Numbered from the stretch's first letter, positions 1-10,422 are shown. The stretch is 64,000 nucleotides of DNA from Rhizobium sp. BK376 (GCF_004341625.1 NZ_SLZG01000004.1:372001-436000), one strand, 5' to 3'. A program made the numbers and translations. The notes: generated by a model from the letters alone, not told the origin.

Positions 1-481
1 GGATATTGTTGTAGCCGATCTGGTGGCCGAGCAGCAGCAGCGCCGGAATGCCCTGCCGGATATTGGTCAGCACCGCCAGGATATTGACTTCGCAGAGCAG
101 ACCGGGCCGATGAAACAGCCAGGCGCTCGAGATGAACAGCACCAGCGTCATGCAGGTCGTCATCATATGGGCGAGGTAGAGCGTGAAGGCGCGCTTTACC
201 GCCTTCCACGACGCCACCAGTCGATTGCCCGGCTTGAAGCGACCGCCATAGGCAAGTCCGACGGCAATGCCCGAGATCAGCACGAAGCCTTCGGCCGAAT
301 CGGAGAACCCGAAATTCTTGGTCGTCAAATATTCGAATATCTGGCCGGGAACGTGATTTATGAAGATGGCGAGCAACGCCAGACCCCGCAGCACGTCGAG
401 GCGTGTGTCGCGCCATCCAGCTGCCTTGGAAAATCCGCTTTGATCTGCGGCCACAACCGCTCCGTTCGGACTTGAAACCAT
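1..481 (-). CDS. opgC: OpgC-family membrane protein (cyclic glucan succinylation), 5' part
   Basis: The reverse strand encodes an open frame from ATG at 481 that runs off the window edge (160 codons visible). After a short polar N-terminus comes RLDVLRGLALLAIFINHVPG, the opening typical of OpgC/acyltransferase-3-like membrane proteins, then a second hydrophobic stretch with ADSAEGFVLISG-like character and further membrane segments. OpgC proteins transfer succinyl groups to periplasmic osmoregulated glucans. The Shine-Dalgarno AAGGAG sits 6 nt before the ATG. The gene lies 99 bp downstream of ndvB on the same strand, which fits a shared job in cyclic glucan synthesis and modification. The C-terminal part lies outside the window, so completeness cannot be judged. 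Confidence 0.8.
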   Translation of the reverse strand, partial: MVSSPNGAVVAADQSGFSKAAGWRDTRLDVLRGLALLAIFINHVPGQIFEYLTTKNFGFSDSAEGFVLISGIAVGLAYGGRFKPGNRLVASWKAVKRAFTLYLAHMMTTCMTLVLFISSAWLFHRPGLLCEVNILAVLTNIRQGIPALLLLGHQIGYNNI

Positions 482-512
482 AGGCTTCTCCTTTTCCGGC
501 AATCAAACGCAA

Positions 513-546
513 CTGTGGCCAAAAGAGTTCCCCCCTTTGGCCACAG
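513..546. terminator. Hairpin between ndvB and opgC
   Basis: CTGTGGCCAAA at 513-523 and TTTGGCCACAG at 536-546 form a perfect 11-bp inverted repeat around a 12-nt loop. It lies between the ndvB stop (581) and the opgC start (481), both on the minus strand. It could terminate or attenuate transcription from ndvB. The base run after the stem on the minus strand (TTGCGTTTG) is only moderately T-rich, so classic intrinsic termination is not certain. Confidence 0.5.
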
Positions 547-580
547 CGATCAATGCACATGATGGTGAAGAGAAACTGCG

Positions 581-3500
581 CTATCCACCGATGGGATAGC
601 CCTCTTCGAGGTGGGCGATCACTTGACCGTTGATTGTCACACAGTAACCCGCCGCATCGGACGATTTTGAGACCGAAATGCGGTATTTCCCTGTCGCCAG
701 ATCAAGCTCTGCGGAGAACCCATCCCATGCAGAAGGAAGCGCCGGTTTCACGTAAAGGTGACCGTCCCTCACGCGGATGCCGAGGATGCCCTCGATCGCC
801 ACGCGGTAGAGCCAGCCGGCCGAACCCGTGTACCAGGTCCAGCCGCCACGACCGGTGAGCTGGCCTTCGCCATAGATGTCGGCGGCAACCACATAGGGCT
901 CGACGCGATAGACGTCGGCCGACGCCTGGTCGAGGGCGTGGTTGACCGGGTTGAGCATGTCGAAGCAACGCAGCGCGTCATCACCGCGATTCATCTCGGC
1001 CAGCGCCATGACCACCCAGATGGCCGCATGTGTATACTGTCCGCCGTTTTCGCGAACGCCCGGTGGATAGGCCTTGATATAGCCCGGATCCTTGTTCGAC
1101 TTCTGGAAGGCCGGCGCAAACAGGCGGATGATCTTGGCCTCGGGATCGACGAGTTTGTCGAGCACCGCGCCCATGGCCGCTTCGGAATGGGCCTTGTCGC
1201 CCTCGCCCGAAAGCACGCTCCAGGATTGCGCGATCGAATCGATCCGGCATTCCATGCTTTCGCTGGAGCCGAGCGGGCTGCCGTCGTCGAAATAGCCGCG
1301 GCGATAGTAGCCGCCGTCCCAGCCGGCCGTTTCCAGCGCCTTCTTCAGCTCCGGAATATGCCGCGTCCAGCGCTCGACGCGGTCCCTGTCGCCGCGGGCC
1401 TCGGCATAGGGCAGGAAGGCCTTCAGCGTGCTGACGAGGAACCAGCCGAGCCAGGTGCTCTCGCCACGTCCCTGGAAGCCGACGCGGTTCATGCCGTCGT
1501 TCCAGTCGCCGCCGAGGATGAGCGGCAGGCCGTTGCTGCCCTTGCGCTTGATCGCTAGATCGAGCGCCAGTGCCGCGTGCTCGTACACGCTGACCTTATC
1601 CTTGGAAACCGTCGGATGGTAGAAGGCGTCGTGGATCCCTGGCATGAGGGCTGCGCCTTCGATGAAGGGAAGCTCCTCATCGAGTAGCGTGCGATCACCC
1701 GTCACGATGCAATACTGGTTGATCGCATAGGCGAGCCAGACCACGTCGTCGGAAATATGCGTGCGCACGCCGGCGCCGGTTTCCGGCAGCCACCAGTGCT
1801 GGACATCGCCTTCGCGGAACTGGCGCCGGGCGGCATTCAGGATCTGCTTGCGGGCAAGATCCGGCGAATGCGTCAGGAAGGCCAGCGTGTCCTGGAGCTG
1901 GTCGCGGAAGCCGAAAGCGCCGCTCGCCTGATAGAACGCCGTACGCGCCATGATGCGGCAGCCGAGGCTCTGATAGGGAAGCCAGGCATTGATCATGTGG
2001 TTCATCGCCGCATCCGGCGTCGAGATCTGCAGGCGGCTGGTAAAGTCGTTCCAGAAGGACTGACCTGCCTGCAGGACCTCGTCGAACTCGGTACTCCGCA
2101 TATCCGAGATTAGCGCGCGAGCCTCGTCCTGGGACGCGGTATCGCCCATGTAGAAGCAGATATCCCGCTCCTCGCCAGCCGCGATACTCAGATCAATCGC
2201 AAGCGCAGCACAGGGGTCGCCGTCCATCTCCATCGAGTTGGAAAGCTCCGAACCATAGGCCACGGCCTGCGGCGCCTGGATCGTTCCGAACTTGCCGATG
2301 AACTCGCGGCGGCTTGCCGAAACACTGGTCGCAGCCTCGCTTGCCGCGAAGAAGGCCACGCGCGTCGAGTAATCGATGCTGTAGGGGTTGGAGGCCAGCA
2401 GCGAGCCGGTACCCTCGTCATGCGTCGACATGATGAATGGCTTGGTGCGGCGCGGATTGCTGCCCAGCACCCACTCGGCATAGCCGTAGAGGCGCAACCT
2501 GCGGCTCTCCTTGCCGGTGTTGCGGATGCGCATGCGCATCAGCTTGACCGGGCGCTCGCGATGGACCGTGTGGGTCATCTCCATCGCGACATCGTCCTGC
2601 GTGCTCGAGAAGACCGAGTAGCCGAGGCCGTGCCGCGCCTCGAACTGCGCGGTCGATTGGCGCGACAGGGCGGCGTAAGGTGTCATTACCCTGCCGCTCT
2701 CGAGATCGGCCAGATAGACCGCCTCGCCCGGACGGTTGATCACCATGTCGTTGGTCCACGGCGTCAGCTGGTAGTCGCGCGAATTGACGCTCCAGGTAAA
2801 GCCGGCGCCTTCTGCTGAAATGTGGAAGCCGAAATGCTCGTTCGAGATGACGTTGATCCACGGATGCGGCGTCGACTGGCCGCCATTGAGGCGCACGACA
2901 TATTCGCGGCCGTCGCGGGCAAAGCCGCCATAGCCGTTCCAGAAGTCGAGATCGCCGGCGTCTTCGACAGTCGAGGCCGAGAAGGCCGGTTCTAGTGGGA
3001 TCATGCGGGTCGGGCCGGTCGTGTCACCCTGGCGCGTCGATATCAGCGACGGGCCACGGGCAATCTGATCGACGATCTTGCCGTTGCGGGCATGGAAGAC
3101 CACGCGGGACGCTGCGAGGATCGCGCGATATGTCCCCTCCTCGATCAAGTCCTTGCGAACCGCAAAGAGGTGGTGCCCGATATTGTCGGACCGACGCCGC
3201 ACATTCTCGCAAGCCGCCTCGAGCAACTGCTGCATGTCCTGGGCATCGTCGACCGCGCGTTCGTTGAGGATCACGAGATCGATGATGATGCCGCGGGAAT
3301 GGAGATATTCCAGCGCGCTCAGCGCCTCCTTGGCGATGCCGAGGTCTATGTCGTCATTGATGCGCAGCGTGAAGATCGGGAAATCGCCCGAGATCGACAC
3401 CGGCCAGAGCGCAGATTGCGACTGCAGCCCGGCCTTCACGGTCGCCGCATCGGCGCGCAGGTGCATGTCGGGATAGACGACATAGCGCGCCAGATGCTGG

Positions 3501-6500
3501 AAGACGGCCGCCTGCTGCGAGGTGACGCCGACATGGCGCATCTGCATCTGCGTGCGCGTCCAGGCCTGCGTGAGTTCCTGCGAGAAGGCATCGGGGTGGC
3601 GGTAGCGTTCTACCGCCTTGTCGACATCATCGCGGCTCGGCGCGGCGATCGTCCAGAAGATGACGCTCACCTTCTTGCCGGCAGGCACGCGTACAACGCG
3701 GCGCAGCGACAGACAGGCATCCATCGTGAAGCCATCGGTGCCCGAGAGCGCAGCACCGGGATCGAAGGCGGCGGCTTCGGAAAGGCTGCGGCCGCGACCG
3801 ATGAACTTGCGGCGATCGGTTTCGAATTCCGTCGGACGTTCCGGGCCGGCATTGTCGACGATCAGATGCGCCATCGCCATGTCGGGCTCGTTCGGATCGC
3901 GCTTGTTGCGCTCGACGCGGATCACGTCGCCACGGCGGCCGATCTCGGTCTTGAGGAACATGCGTGCGAAGACCGGATGCGCCGCATCGCCGTCATCCGA
4001 GGTTACGACCGGCTCAAGGTAGGAGGTCACTTCGATGAAGCGATCCTCCGTGCCCATGTTGAGCAGGGTGACGCGGCGACCTTCGGCATCGTTTTCCGTC
4101 GCGACGATGCATTCGACTTCGCTCGTGAAGTCGCCGATCGTCTTGCTGAATTCCGCCTTTTCGTCGCTGAAGCTGACCTTGGTCTTCTCGCCCTCGATGC
4201 TGCGTGGCTCAGCCGTTGCCGACCACCACTGGCCGGAGACCGTATCGCGCAGGAAGATGAAGGTGCCCCAGCGATCCTCGGTCGGATCGGCGCGCCAGCG
4301 CGAAACGGAAAGCCCGTTCCAGCGCGAGTAGCCGGCGCCGGTCGCCGTCAGCATGACGGAATAGTGGCCGTTGGATAGGAAGCTCAGTTCGCGATCCTGC
4401 TGGCCCGGATTGTCGATCTTGCGCACTTCCGGCCGCAGCAGGTCTTCCTGGATATTGGCCGGCGCATCGCTTTCATGCTTGGCGGCCATGACGGGAATGT
4501 CGCGCGGCGCCTTTTCCTGCAGCAGCAGTTCGGCCGCTTCGATCACGGGATCGGCGTGGAAAAGCTCGCGCAGCAGGCCGTTGAGCGCAACGTTTGCGAT
4601 AGCTGCGATCGACATGCCGTGATGGTGCGCATAGTAATTGTAGACGACGGCGCACTTCTTGCCCTCAGGCACGCGCGTCGGCGTGAAATCGACGGCATCG
4701 TGGAAGCCGTACATGCCGAGCGCGCCGACCTTGCGCAGCTTCTGCAGATTTTCCAGCGCCGCTTCCGGATTATACTGGCTGGCGAGGATCGAGGCATAGG
4801 GCGCGATGACGGCGTTCTGGCCGAGGCCGCGCTTCAGGCCGAGCGAGGGCACACCGAAATTGGTGTACTGATAGTGCATCTGCGTGTCGCGGGCGTTGAA
4901 GGCCGCTTCCGAAATGCCCCAGGGCGTGCCGAGCCGGCGCGCATAGTTCATCTGCTCCAGCACGATCAGATTGTTGGTCTGGTTGAGGACACCGCCCTGG
5001 CGCTCCTGCATGACGAGCGGCGGCATCAGATATTCGAACATCGAGCCCGACCAGGAGACCAGCGCGCCGCGCGAACCGACGGCGACGACATGGCGGCCAA
5101 GCTTGTACCAGTGCTCGGTCGGCAGATCGCCCTTGGCGATGGCAAACAGGCTGGTCAGGCGCGCTTCCGAGGCCAGGAGGTCGTAGCAGGCGGCGTCGAG
5201 CTCGCCGGTTTCGACACGGAAGCCGATCGACAGCAGCCGTCGCTCCGGCCGGTAAAGGAAGCTGAAGTCCATCGAGAAGGCGATCTCGCGCATGGTGTCG
5301 CGGAGCTTTGCCAGACGCTGGCGCAGCGTATCAACATTCGACAGATCGTAAGTGCTGTCGGAGATATGGCCTTCGCAGACCTTGATCAGCGATTCCGCCC
5401 AGCGGGTTACTTCGCCGCTTTGAGTCGACTTTACCTCGTGGTCGAGGTTGGCCGCAAGCTTCTGGATATCGTGCGCAAGCACGGACAGGTTGATGATGCG
5501 GATCGAGGCGAATTCGTGCTCGCGCTTGACGGCGGCAAGCGCATTCTGGAAGCCCATGATACGCTCTTCCAGGCGCCGGCGCAGCGGGCGAACCGTCTTG
5601 CGGTCGTCAGGCAGGTCTGCCAGCACTTCACCGAGGATGCCGGCAACGTCGCCGATACCGTCTAGATTGCCATGCATATGCGCCGATGGCGCCTCCGCCC
5701 AGATGCGACAGGCCGATGAGACGGCGATCAGATGGCCGGCAAAGTTGCCGCTATCGACCGACGACACGTAGCGCTGGCCCATCGGCCGCAGCGTGTCGGT
5801 ATGGTACCAGTTGAAGAGGTGTCCGCGGAATTTCTCCATCCGCTCGACGGTCGCGATGGTCTTTTCCATCTTGTCGATCGTCTCTTCGAAAGACAGCCAG
5901 CCGAAATGGCGCGCCGACACGACGGAGAGCAGATAGACGCCGATATTGGTCGGCGACGTGCGCGGTGCTGGCACGGCGTGCGGCGTCTGCTGGACGTTGT
6001 CCGGGGGCAGGTGATGCTGCTGCTCGATGACGAAGGTCTCGAAATAGCGCCAGGTGCGGCGCGCGATCTTGCGCAACTCGGCCGAGACATGTTCGGGCAC
6101 ATCGAGGCGATCCTCCGTCTCGGCAGACTGGCTGACATACCAGGCAACGGCCGGCGACAGGATCCAGAGAACGGCGAAGGGAATACCGACGAGATAGGCA
6201 TTGTCGCCCGAAAACACAGCCAGGATGATAGTCAGCAACGCCATGACAGGCGCGTGCCACATGACGCGGTAATGGCCGAAGATGGTCGTCTGGGCAACGG
6301 CCTGGGCGCTCGCGGCAGTGCGCCACTGCAGCATCAGCTTGCGCGTCACGAACAGTCGGTAGAGCGAGCGGATGATTGCATCCGCCATCATGCAGGCGGT
6401 ATCTGCGATGAAGACGACGCGCAACGCCACCTGGGCGTTTGCCCCCTTCACGTCATTCCAGACGGTGTAGAGATGCGCCCTGGCGATGATATCGCTGGTG

Positions 6501-9064
6501 CGCGGGATGATACCGTTGATCAGCGACAGCGTCGGCGCCACGAACAGGCAGAAGATTAGAAGGATCTGCCAGACGAGCGCACCGAAGGCGCCCATGAAGT
6601 ACCAGCCGAAGATCGAGGCGAAGAACCAGGCGATCGGCGTCAGCGAACGGCGCAGGTTGTCGAACATCTTCCAGCGGCCAAGCCCGGTCACGCCGCGCTT
6701 CGAAGTGAAGATATAGGGCAGCAGCTGCCAGTCGCCGCGCGCCCAGCGATGCTGGCGCGACACTTCGACTTCATAGCGGATCGGAAAGTCCTCGACGAGC
6801 TCGGCATCGGTCACCAGCGCGCAACGCGCCATCGAGCCTTCGAGAAGGTCGTGGCTCAGAACCGAATTCTCGTCGATCTTGCCGCGTAGGGACGTCTCGA
6901 ACGCATCGACGTGATAAAGCCCCTTGCCGGTGAAGGTGCCCTCGCCGGTCAGGTCCTGATAGACGTCTGACACGGTGAAGACATAGGGGTCGAGGCCGCG
7001 ATTGACGGAGAAGATGCGCTGGAAGACCGATGCATCCTTGCCGGTCGTCAGCGAGGGCGTCACGCGCGGCTGCAGCACGCCGTAGCCGCTGACGACCCTC
7101 CGGCTTTCCGGATCGACGACCGGACGGTTGATCGGGTGATAGAGCTTGCCGACAAGCTTGGTGACCGTATCGCGAACGAGACGCGTGTCGGAATCCAGCG
7201 TCATGACATACTGGACATCCTTCGGCACAATGTTGGCGCCGGGCAGAAAGGTCGTATCGCGGTCGCCGCGCAGCAGCATGTTGAGCTCATGCAGCTTGCC
7301 GCGCTTGCGCTCCCAGCCCATCCAGACGCCTTCGCCCTGACTGTAGAGCCGGCGACGGTGCAGGAGGTAGAAGCGGGTCTTGCCGTCATGCGCATAGCGG
7401 GCCGAGAGCTTCGCGATCTCGCCGCGCGCATAATCCAGAACTTCCAGATCGGATTCCGTCTCCTCGAACTGGCTGTCCGGCCAGTCGCTGAGCAGCGCGA
7501 AATAGAGTTCGCCGCGCGGGTTGGCGAGATAGTGGACTTCGAGATTGCGCACGAGTTCGTCGACGCTATCGCGGTTCGAGATCAGCGTCGGCACGACGAG
7601 GAGCGTGCGCGCGTCTTCCGGCACGCCCTCTTCGAACTCATAGCCGACGAGGCGATCCGGCGTCGTGAAGAAGGTCGCGAAGAAATTGAACAGGCCTGTC
7701 GCGCCCTCGGACGCCGGAAGCGTGAACATCACAAGCAGAAGAATCGTCTGGGGAATGCCGATACCCGCGTGGATCATCACGCTGCCGACAATGATGAGGG
7801 CGAGAACCGTGATCGCAATGACGGGAACCGCGATCGAAAGCCAGTTGCACTGGCGCACGAAGCGCAGGAACTGCTGCGAGACGGACGGTCGGAAGCCGAT
7901 CGCCTCCTCCAGCTTTTCCCGCTGCGTGCCGACAAGGAAACCGCCGACATTGGGCTCGTGCGGCTGCGGCGCCGAAGAGGTCTTTGCCTCCCCCATCATG
8001 TCGATGGCGATCTGCGCGATCTCCATTTCGCTCTTGCCGGAGCGGCGGGAGAGCTTTTCGATCTGCTTGCGATAGGCATTGCGCGAACCGGGATCGAGTT
8101 CGGCATAGTCGGTCTGCGTCCAGAGCTGTTTATCGACCTTGCTGACCTCTTCGACCCACACCGACCATTCGGTATCGTCGATCTCGCGCAGGCTCCTGAT
8201 GATGCTGCCCATCGTGACATTGCCGGCCGACAGGCGGTTGTGTTCCGCCATGGTCACCGCTTCGATATTCGTGCCCGCGGCCTCGAGCCGCCGCTCCAGC
8301 CAGTCGATCGCGACCCCCGAGGTCTGCGACCCGTCGCGCATGCGGTAGAGGAACTGCGCCGCAAAAGTATTGTCTGTTGCCAGCGGCTCCAGCGACTTCA
8401 GATAGTCGAGCGCCCTGGCATCGTCGTTGAGGCGAATGAGTTCGTCGGCGGCCTCGTTGGCCTTGCGGCGCGTCGTCCGGCTGGCGTCGACCCGGGACGA
8501 AATACGGCGCAGATTGTCGACGAGGACGTAACGTACCAGAGACGGAATCGCCCAGAGTTCGCCGATCTTGAAGGTTCCGTGCTTCTGGAAGCCGTCGACC
8601 ATTGCCATCAGGCTGGCATAGGAGACGCTGCTTTGCGTATGGGCGACGTAAAGCCAGGCGAAAGCCAGCGTGCGCGGCATCACCATGCCCTCGACCCTCA
8701 TGGTGTCGAGTTCGCGATAGAATTTCTTCGGGAAGTCGCGGCGGACCTCCTGGATCGCTTCTTCGATAATGTAGTGGTTGTCGAGCAGCCATTCGGCGGC
8801 CGGCGTGATCGTCTCGCCCCGCTCCACATCGATCGCGGCAGACTTGTAGACGCGCAGAATCTCGGTTTCGTTCTCGCGATGCCGCGCAAAGAAGTCGAAG
8901 GACTGGAAGCCCGGAAGCTTCATGCTGCTGTCCAGCGCAAACGCTTCCCCGCATTCCCGCAACTGATCGCTGGAAAACTGCGTCGAGCGGATCATATCGG
9001 TCTGATTGATCTGCTTGACTTCGGGGTCCTGGGGCGGAGCGGCGGAAGAAACTTGAGATGACAT
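581..9064 (-). CDS. ndvB: Cyclic beta-1,2-glucan synthase
   Basis: A giant inner-membrane enzyme of about 2827 aa, the usual size for NdvB/ChvB. It initiates, elongates and cyclises beta-1,2-glucan from UDP-glucose. Membrane segments appear near residues 411-455, 811-848 and 935-980. Between them lies a GT84-like glycosyltransferase with a DSDT metal-binding motif near 625 and a QHRWARGDW (QxxRW-type) motif near 768. The C-terminal half is GH94 phosphorylase-like, with DWNDGMNRVG near residue 2518, the part known to control chain length. ATG at 9064 was chosen; an in-frame TTG lies 7 codons upstream, and neither start has a strong Shine-Dalgarno. opgC follows it. In rhizobia the product is needed for hypo-osmotic adaptation and nodule invasion (family knowledge). 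Confidence 0.97.
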   Translation of the reverse strand: MSSQVSSAAPPQDPEVKQINQTDMIRSTQFSSDQLRECGEAFALDSSMKLPGFQSFDFFARHRENETEILRVYKSAAIDVERGETITPAAEWLLDNHYIIEEAIQEVRRDFPKKFYRELDTMRVEGMVMPRTLAFAWLYVAHTQSSVSYASLMAMVDGFQKHGTFKIGELWAIPSLVRYVLVDNLRRISSRVDASRTTRRKANEAADELIRLNDDARALDYLKSLEPLATDNTFAAQFLYRMRDGSQTSGVAIDWLERRLEAAGTNIEAVTMAEHNRLSAGNVTMGSIIRSLREIDDTEWSVWVEEVSKVDKQLWTQTDYAELDPGSRNAYRKQIEKLSRRSGKSEMEIAQIAIDMMGEAKTSSAPQPHEPNVGGFLVGTQREKLEEAIGFRPSVSQQFLRFVRQCNWLSIAVPVIAITVLALIIVGSVMIHAGIGIPQTILLLVMFTLPASEGATGLFNFFATFFTTPDRLVGYEFEEGVPEDARTLLVVPTLISNRDSVDELVRNLEVHYLANPRGELYFALLSDWPDSQFEETESDLEVLDYARGEIAKLSARYAHDGKTRFYLLHRRRLYSQGEGVWMGWERKRGKLHELNMLLRGDRDTTFLPGANIVPKDVQYVMTLDSDTRLVRDTVTKLVGKLYHPINRPVVDPESRRVVSGYGVLQPRVTPSLTTGKDASVFQRIFSVNRGLDPYVFTVSDVYQDLTGEGTFTGKGLYHVDAFETSLRGKIDENSVLSHDLLEGSMARCALVTDAELVEDFPIRYEVEVSRQHRWARGDWQLLPYIFTSKRGVTGLGRWKMFDNLRRSLTPIAWFFASIFGWYFMGAFGALVWQILLIFCLFVAPTLSLINGIIPRTSDIIARAHLYTVWNDVKGANAQVALRVVFIADTACMMADAIIRSLYRLFVTRKLMLQWRTAASAQAVAQTTIFGHYRVMWHAPVMALLTIILAVFSGDNAYLVGIPFAVLWILSPAVAWYVSQSAETEDRLDVPEHVSAELRKIARRTWRYFETFVIEQQHHLPPDNVQQTPHAVPAPRTSPTNIGVYLLSVVSARHFGWLSFEETIDKMEKTIATVERMEKFRGHLFNWYHTDTLRPMGQRYVSSVDSGNFAGHLIAVSSACRIWAEAPSAHMHGNLDGIGDVAGILGEVLADLPDDRKTVRPLRRRLEERIMGFQNALAAVKREHEFASIRIINLSVLAHDIQKLAANLDHEVKSTQSGEVTRWAESLIKVCEGHISDSTYDLSNVDTLRQRLAKLRDTMREIAFSMDFSFLYRPERRLLSIGFRVETGELDAACYDLLASEARLTSLFAIAKGDLPTEHWYKLGRHVVAVGSRGALVSWSGSMFEYLMPPLVMQERQGGVLNQTNNLIVLEQMNYARRLGTPWGISEAAFNARDTQMHYQYTNFGVPSLGLKRGLGQNAVIAPYASILASQYNPEAALENLQKLRKVGALGMYGFHDAVDFTPTRVPEGKKCAVVYNYYAHHHGMSIAAIANVALNGLLRELFHADPVIEAAELLLQEKAPRDIPVMAAKHESDAPANIQEDLLRPEVRKIDNPGQQDRELSFLSNGHYSVMLTATGAGYSRWNGLSVSRWRADPTEDRWGTFIFLRDTVSGQWWSATAEPRSIEGEKTKVSFSDEKAEFSKTIGDFTSEVECIVATENDAEGRRVTLLNMGTEDRFIEVTSYLEPVVTSDDGDAAHPVFARMFLKTEIGRRGDVIRVERNKRDPNEPDMAMAHLIVDNAGPERPTEFETDRRKFIGRGRSLSEAAAFDPGAALSGTDGFTMDACLSLRRVVRVPAGKKVSVIFWTIAAPSRDDVDKAVERYRHPDAFSQELTQAWTRTQMQMRHVGVTSQQAAVFQHLARYVVYPDMHLRADAATVKAGLQSQSALWPVSISGDFPIFTLRINDDIDLGIAKEALSALEYLHSRGIIIDLVILNERAVDDAQDMQQLLEAACENVRRRSDNIGHHLFAVRKDLIEEGTYRAILAASRVVFHARNGKIVDQIARGPSLISTRQGDTTGPTRMIPLEPAFSASTVEDAGDLDFWNGYGGFARDGREYVVRLNGGQSTPHPWINVISNEHFGFHISAEGAGFTWSVNSRDYQLTPWTNDMVINRPGEAVYLADLESGRVMTPYAALSRQSTAQFEARHGLGYSVFSSTQDDVAMEMTHTVHRERPVKLMRMRIRNTGKESRRLRLYGYAEWVLGSNPRRTKPFIMSTHDEGTGSLLASNPYSIDYSTRVAFFAASEAATSVSASRREFIGKFGTIQAPQAVAYGSELSNSMEMDGDPCAALAIDLSIAAGEERDICFYMGDTASQDEARALISDMRSTEFDEVLQAGQSFWNDFTSRLQISTPDAAMNHMINAWLPYQSLGCRIMARTAFYQASGAFGFRDQLQDTLAFLTHSPDLARKQILNAARRQFREGDVQHWWLPETGAGVRTHISDDVVWLAYAINQYCIVTGDRTLLDEELPFIEGAALMPGIHDAFYHPTVSKDKVSVYEHAALALDLAIKRKGSNGLPLILGGDWNDGMNRVGFQGRGESTWLGWFLVSTLKAFLPYAEARGDRDRVERWTRHIPELKKALETAGWDGGYYRRGYFDDGSPLGSSESMECRIDSIAQSWSVLSGEGDKAHSEAAMGAVLDKLVDPEAKIIRLFAPAFQKSNKDPGYIKAYPPGVRENGGQYTHAAIWVVMALAEMNRGDDALRCFDMLNPVNHALDQASADVYRVEPYVVAADIYGEGQLTGRGGWTWYTGSAGWLYRVAIEGILGIRVRDGHLYVKPALPSAWDGFSAELDLATGKYRISVSKSSDAAGYCVTINGQVIAHLEEGYPIGG

Positions 9065-9694
9065 GGGTTCGGGTTCTGGATCCAAACAGAGTTACAGGCA
9101 TTCGCCTTAACCCGTTTGCGCAGTTCGGCAGAACAGTTCACGCATTCAGGCTTTGCGGGGCTTTTGAGCCGCACAGAATGATCGTGAACGTGAGATGCCG
9201 CGGCGCAAACCGATCGGGCGGAAATTTTCACGAGCGCTATCGTCGGATTTGGCAATTGTTAAATTACCACTTTTCCGACACCCGCGAAACTTGGACGCGA
9301 AGCGCATCATTCAAGTGGGCGCGTCAACGAAAGTCGGAAAAAGACAGTTAAATTCGCGGCATGCTCCCGGCGCGCCGATACTTCAAACCGAATTCGTTCG
9401 GTGTGGAGGCGGCAATCTGAGCTTCATAATCCGGGAGGCGATGAACTCGAATTGAGCCCATCGTCTTCAAATAGCGACGTAGCGAGCGCTGCGGACCCCG
9501 CGATTGACCCTTTGAATAGCTGCGCCGCCGTCAATGTCACGACGCGTTCAACCACCCGGACCGAGCGCGGTGGAAGGCAATGCAGATCTGAGGGAAAACG
9601 GAGCTACCGGGAAATCCCAAGATAGAAGGAACGGATTTCCAAAGGGTGGCTTGTCCGGCAACTGCCGAACGAGGCGGAATGCAGTGGCGGACGA
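9065..9694. other. Intergenic region upstream of ndvB, no gene seen
   Basis: About 630 bp separate the ndvB start from the stop of the next small ORF. Open frames here are short and lack convincing ribosome binding sites or recognisable products. The stretch presumably holds the ndvB promoter and a long leader. A moderately AT-rich patch (9237-9275) is the best place to look for a promoter. No repeat or transposon end was recognised. Confidence 0.4.
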
Positions 9695-9877
9695 TCAGAC
9701 GAGCACGCCGCAGACGACAGCAGCGACAAAGATGAACGCTGCAGAAAAAAGCGCGACATGGAAGACCGTCTGGATCTTGTGGCGCAGCGACGCGTTTCCA
9801 CTGACAGGAAGCCGCTTGCCCGACACAGAATCGTCCAACTGGTTAACCTGAGTATTCGTAATACCCCAATTCGCCAT
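9695..9877 (-). CDS. Small membrane protein, unknown function
   Basis: This 60-aa ORF starts at ATG 9877, with GGAGG 6 nt upstream, a near-ideal ribosome binding site. The first 35 residues are polar (MANWGITNTQVNQLDDSVSG and following). Residues about 40-60 form one hydrophobic helix (VFHVALFSAAFIFVAAVVCG) at the very C-terminus, so it would be a tail-anchored single-span protein. A longer reading from 9949 lacks a ribosome binding site. I do not recognise the family. A strong site and a clean amphiphilic layout support a real gene. Confidence 0.6.
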   Translation of the reverse strand: MANWGITNTQVNQLDDSVSGKRLPVSGNASLRHKIQTVFHVALFSAAFIFVAAVVCGVLV

Positions 9878-10034
9878 GTGCTGCCTCCAGTTGTTTATTA
9901 TGTTTTTATTCATACTGCCCGCGCCCGTAGCGCAGTCATGCACATTCACACTGACTCTATCAAATAGGTAGAGATAATTTTTTATCCAGTGGGATGGGTG
10001 AGAAAAAATTAACCCCTAAGTCCAACGCATTAGA

Positions 10035-10211
10035 TCAGCAGAGGATGCGGCGAGCCCATATCAGCGTGCGCTCCATGGCGCTGTCGTTCGGGGCTTCGTG
10101 GGGTCCGACTTTGCGCCGGTCCTTTTCTTCGGGAAGGTCGATGCGGACCTGCTCCGTGGCTTTTACCGGCGGATGAAGATAGCCCATGGTCATGCCACCC
10201 ATGAAAAACAT
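10035..10211 (-). CDS. Small hypothetical protein
   Basis: A 58-aa ORF (MFFMGGMTMGYLHPPVKATE and following) starting at ATG 10211, chosen because GGAGG lies 5 nt upstream. An ATG four codons earlier would place this Shine-Dalgarno inside the gene. The protein has a short hydrophobic, methionine-rich N-terminus followed by a charged, proline-containing middle. No family is recognised. It points the same way as the ORF at 9695-9877 but about 160 bp upstream of it, so co-transcription is possible though not shown. Confidence 0.5.
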   Translation of the reverse strand: MFFMGGMTMGYLHPPVKATEQVRIDLPEEKDRRKVGPHEAPNDSAMERTLIWARRILC

Positions 10212-10390
10212 GCTTGCCTCCATGCTCCGCGATCACGAAACCTAACCGCCGTTAACAAGATCATGACAGAAATGCGGCAACTGTCAATAGTCTAGAGGAT
10301 TGGTCGTCTTTTAAGGGTCGCTTAACCAAGACGCAGCGAGAAACTGCGCTGATTATCAAGGGATTAGACATCAGGCATCGCCCTTGACTG

Positions 10391-10422
10391 GAAAAGTCCG
10401 GCTGGATTAATCCAGCCGGACT
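10391..10422 (-). terminator. Intrinsic terminator of uxuA (28-bp perfect palindrome)
   Basis: AGTCCGGCTGGATT at 10395-10408 is followed directly by its exact reverse complement at 10409-10422. As RNA it folds into a 12-bp GC-rich stem with a TTAA loop, and on the minus strand it continues into TTTT. It sits 45 bp past the uxuA stop in the right orientation. Confidence 0.75.

Noticed and set aside
3092..5665. Long plus-strand frames across ndvB
   Set aside because: They mirror the codon pattern of ndvB, have no recognisable domains and no ribosome sites.
7136..9061. 641-codon plus-strand open frame antisense to ndvB
   Set aside because: Its arginine/alanine-rich, low-complexity product and its complete overlap with ndvB mark it as a shadow of GC-rich coding DNA.
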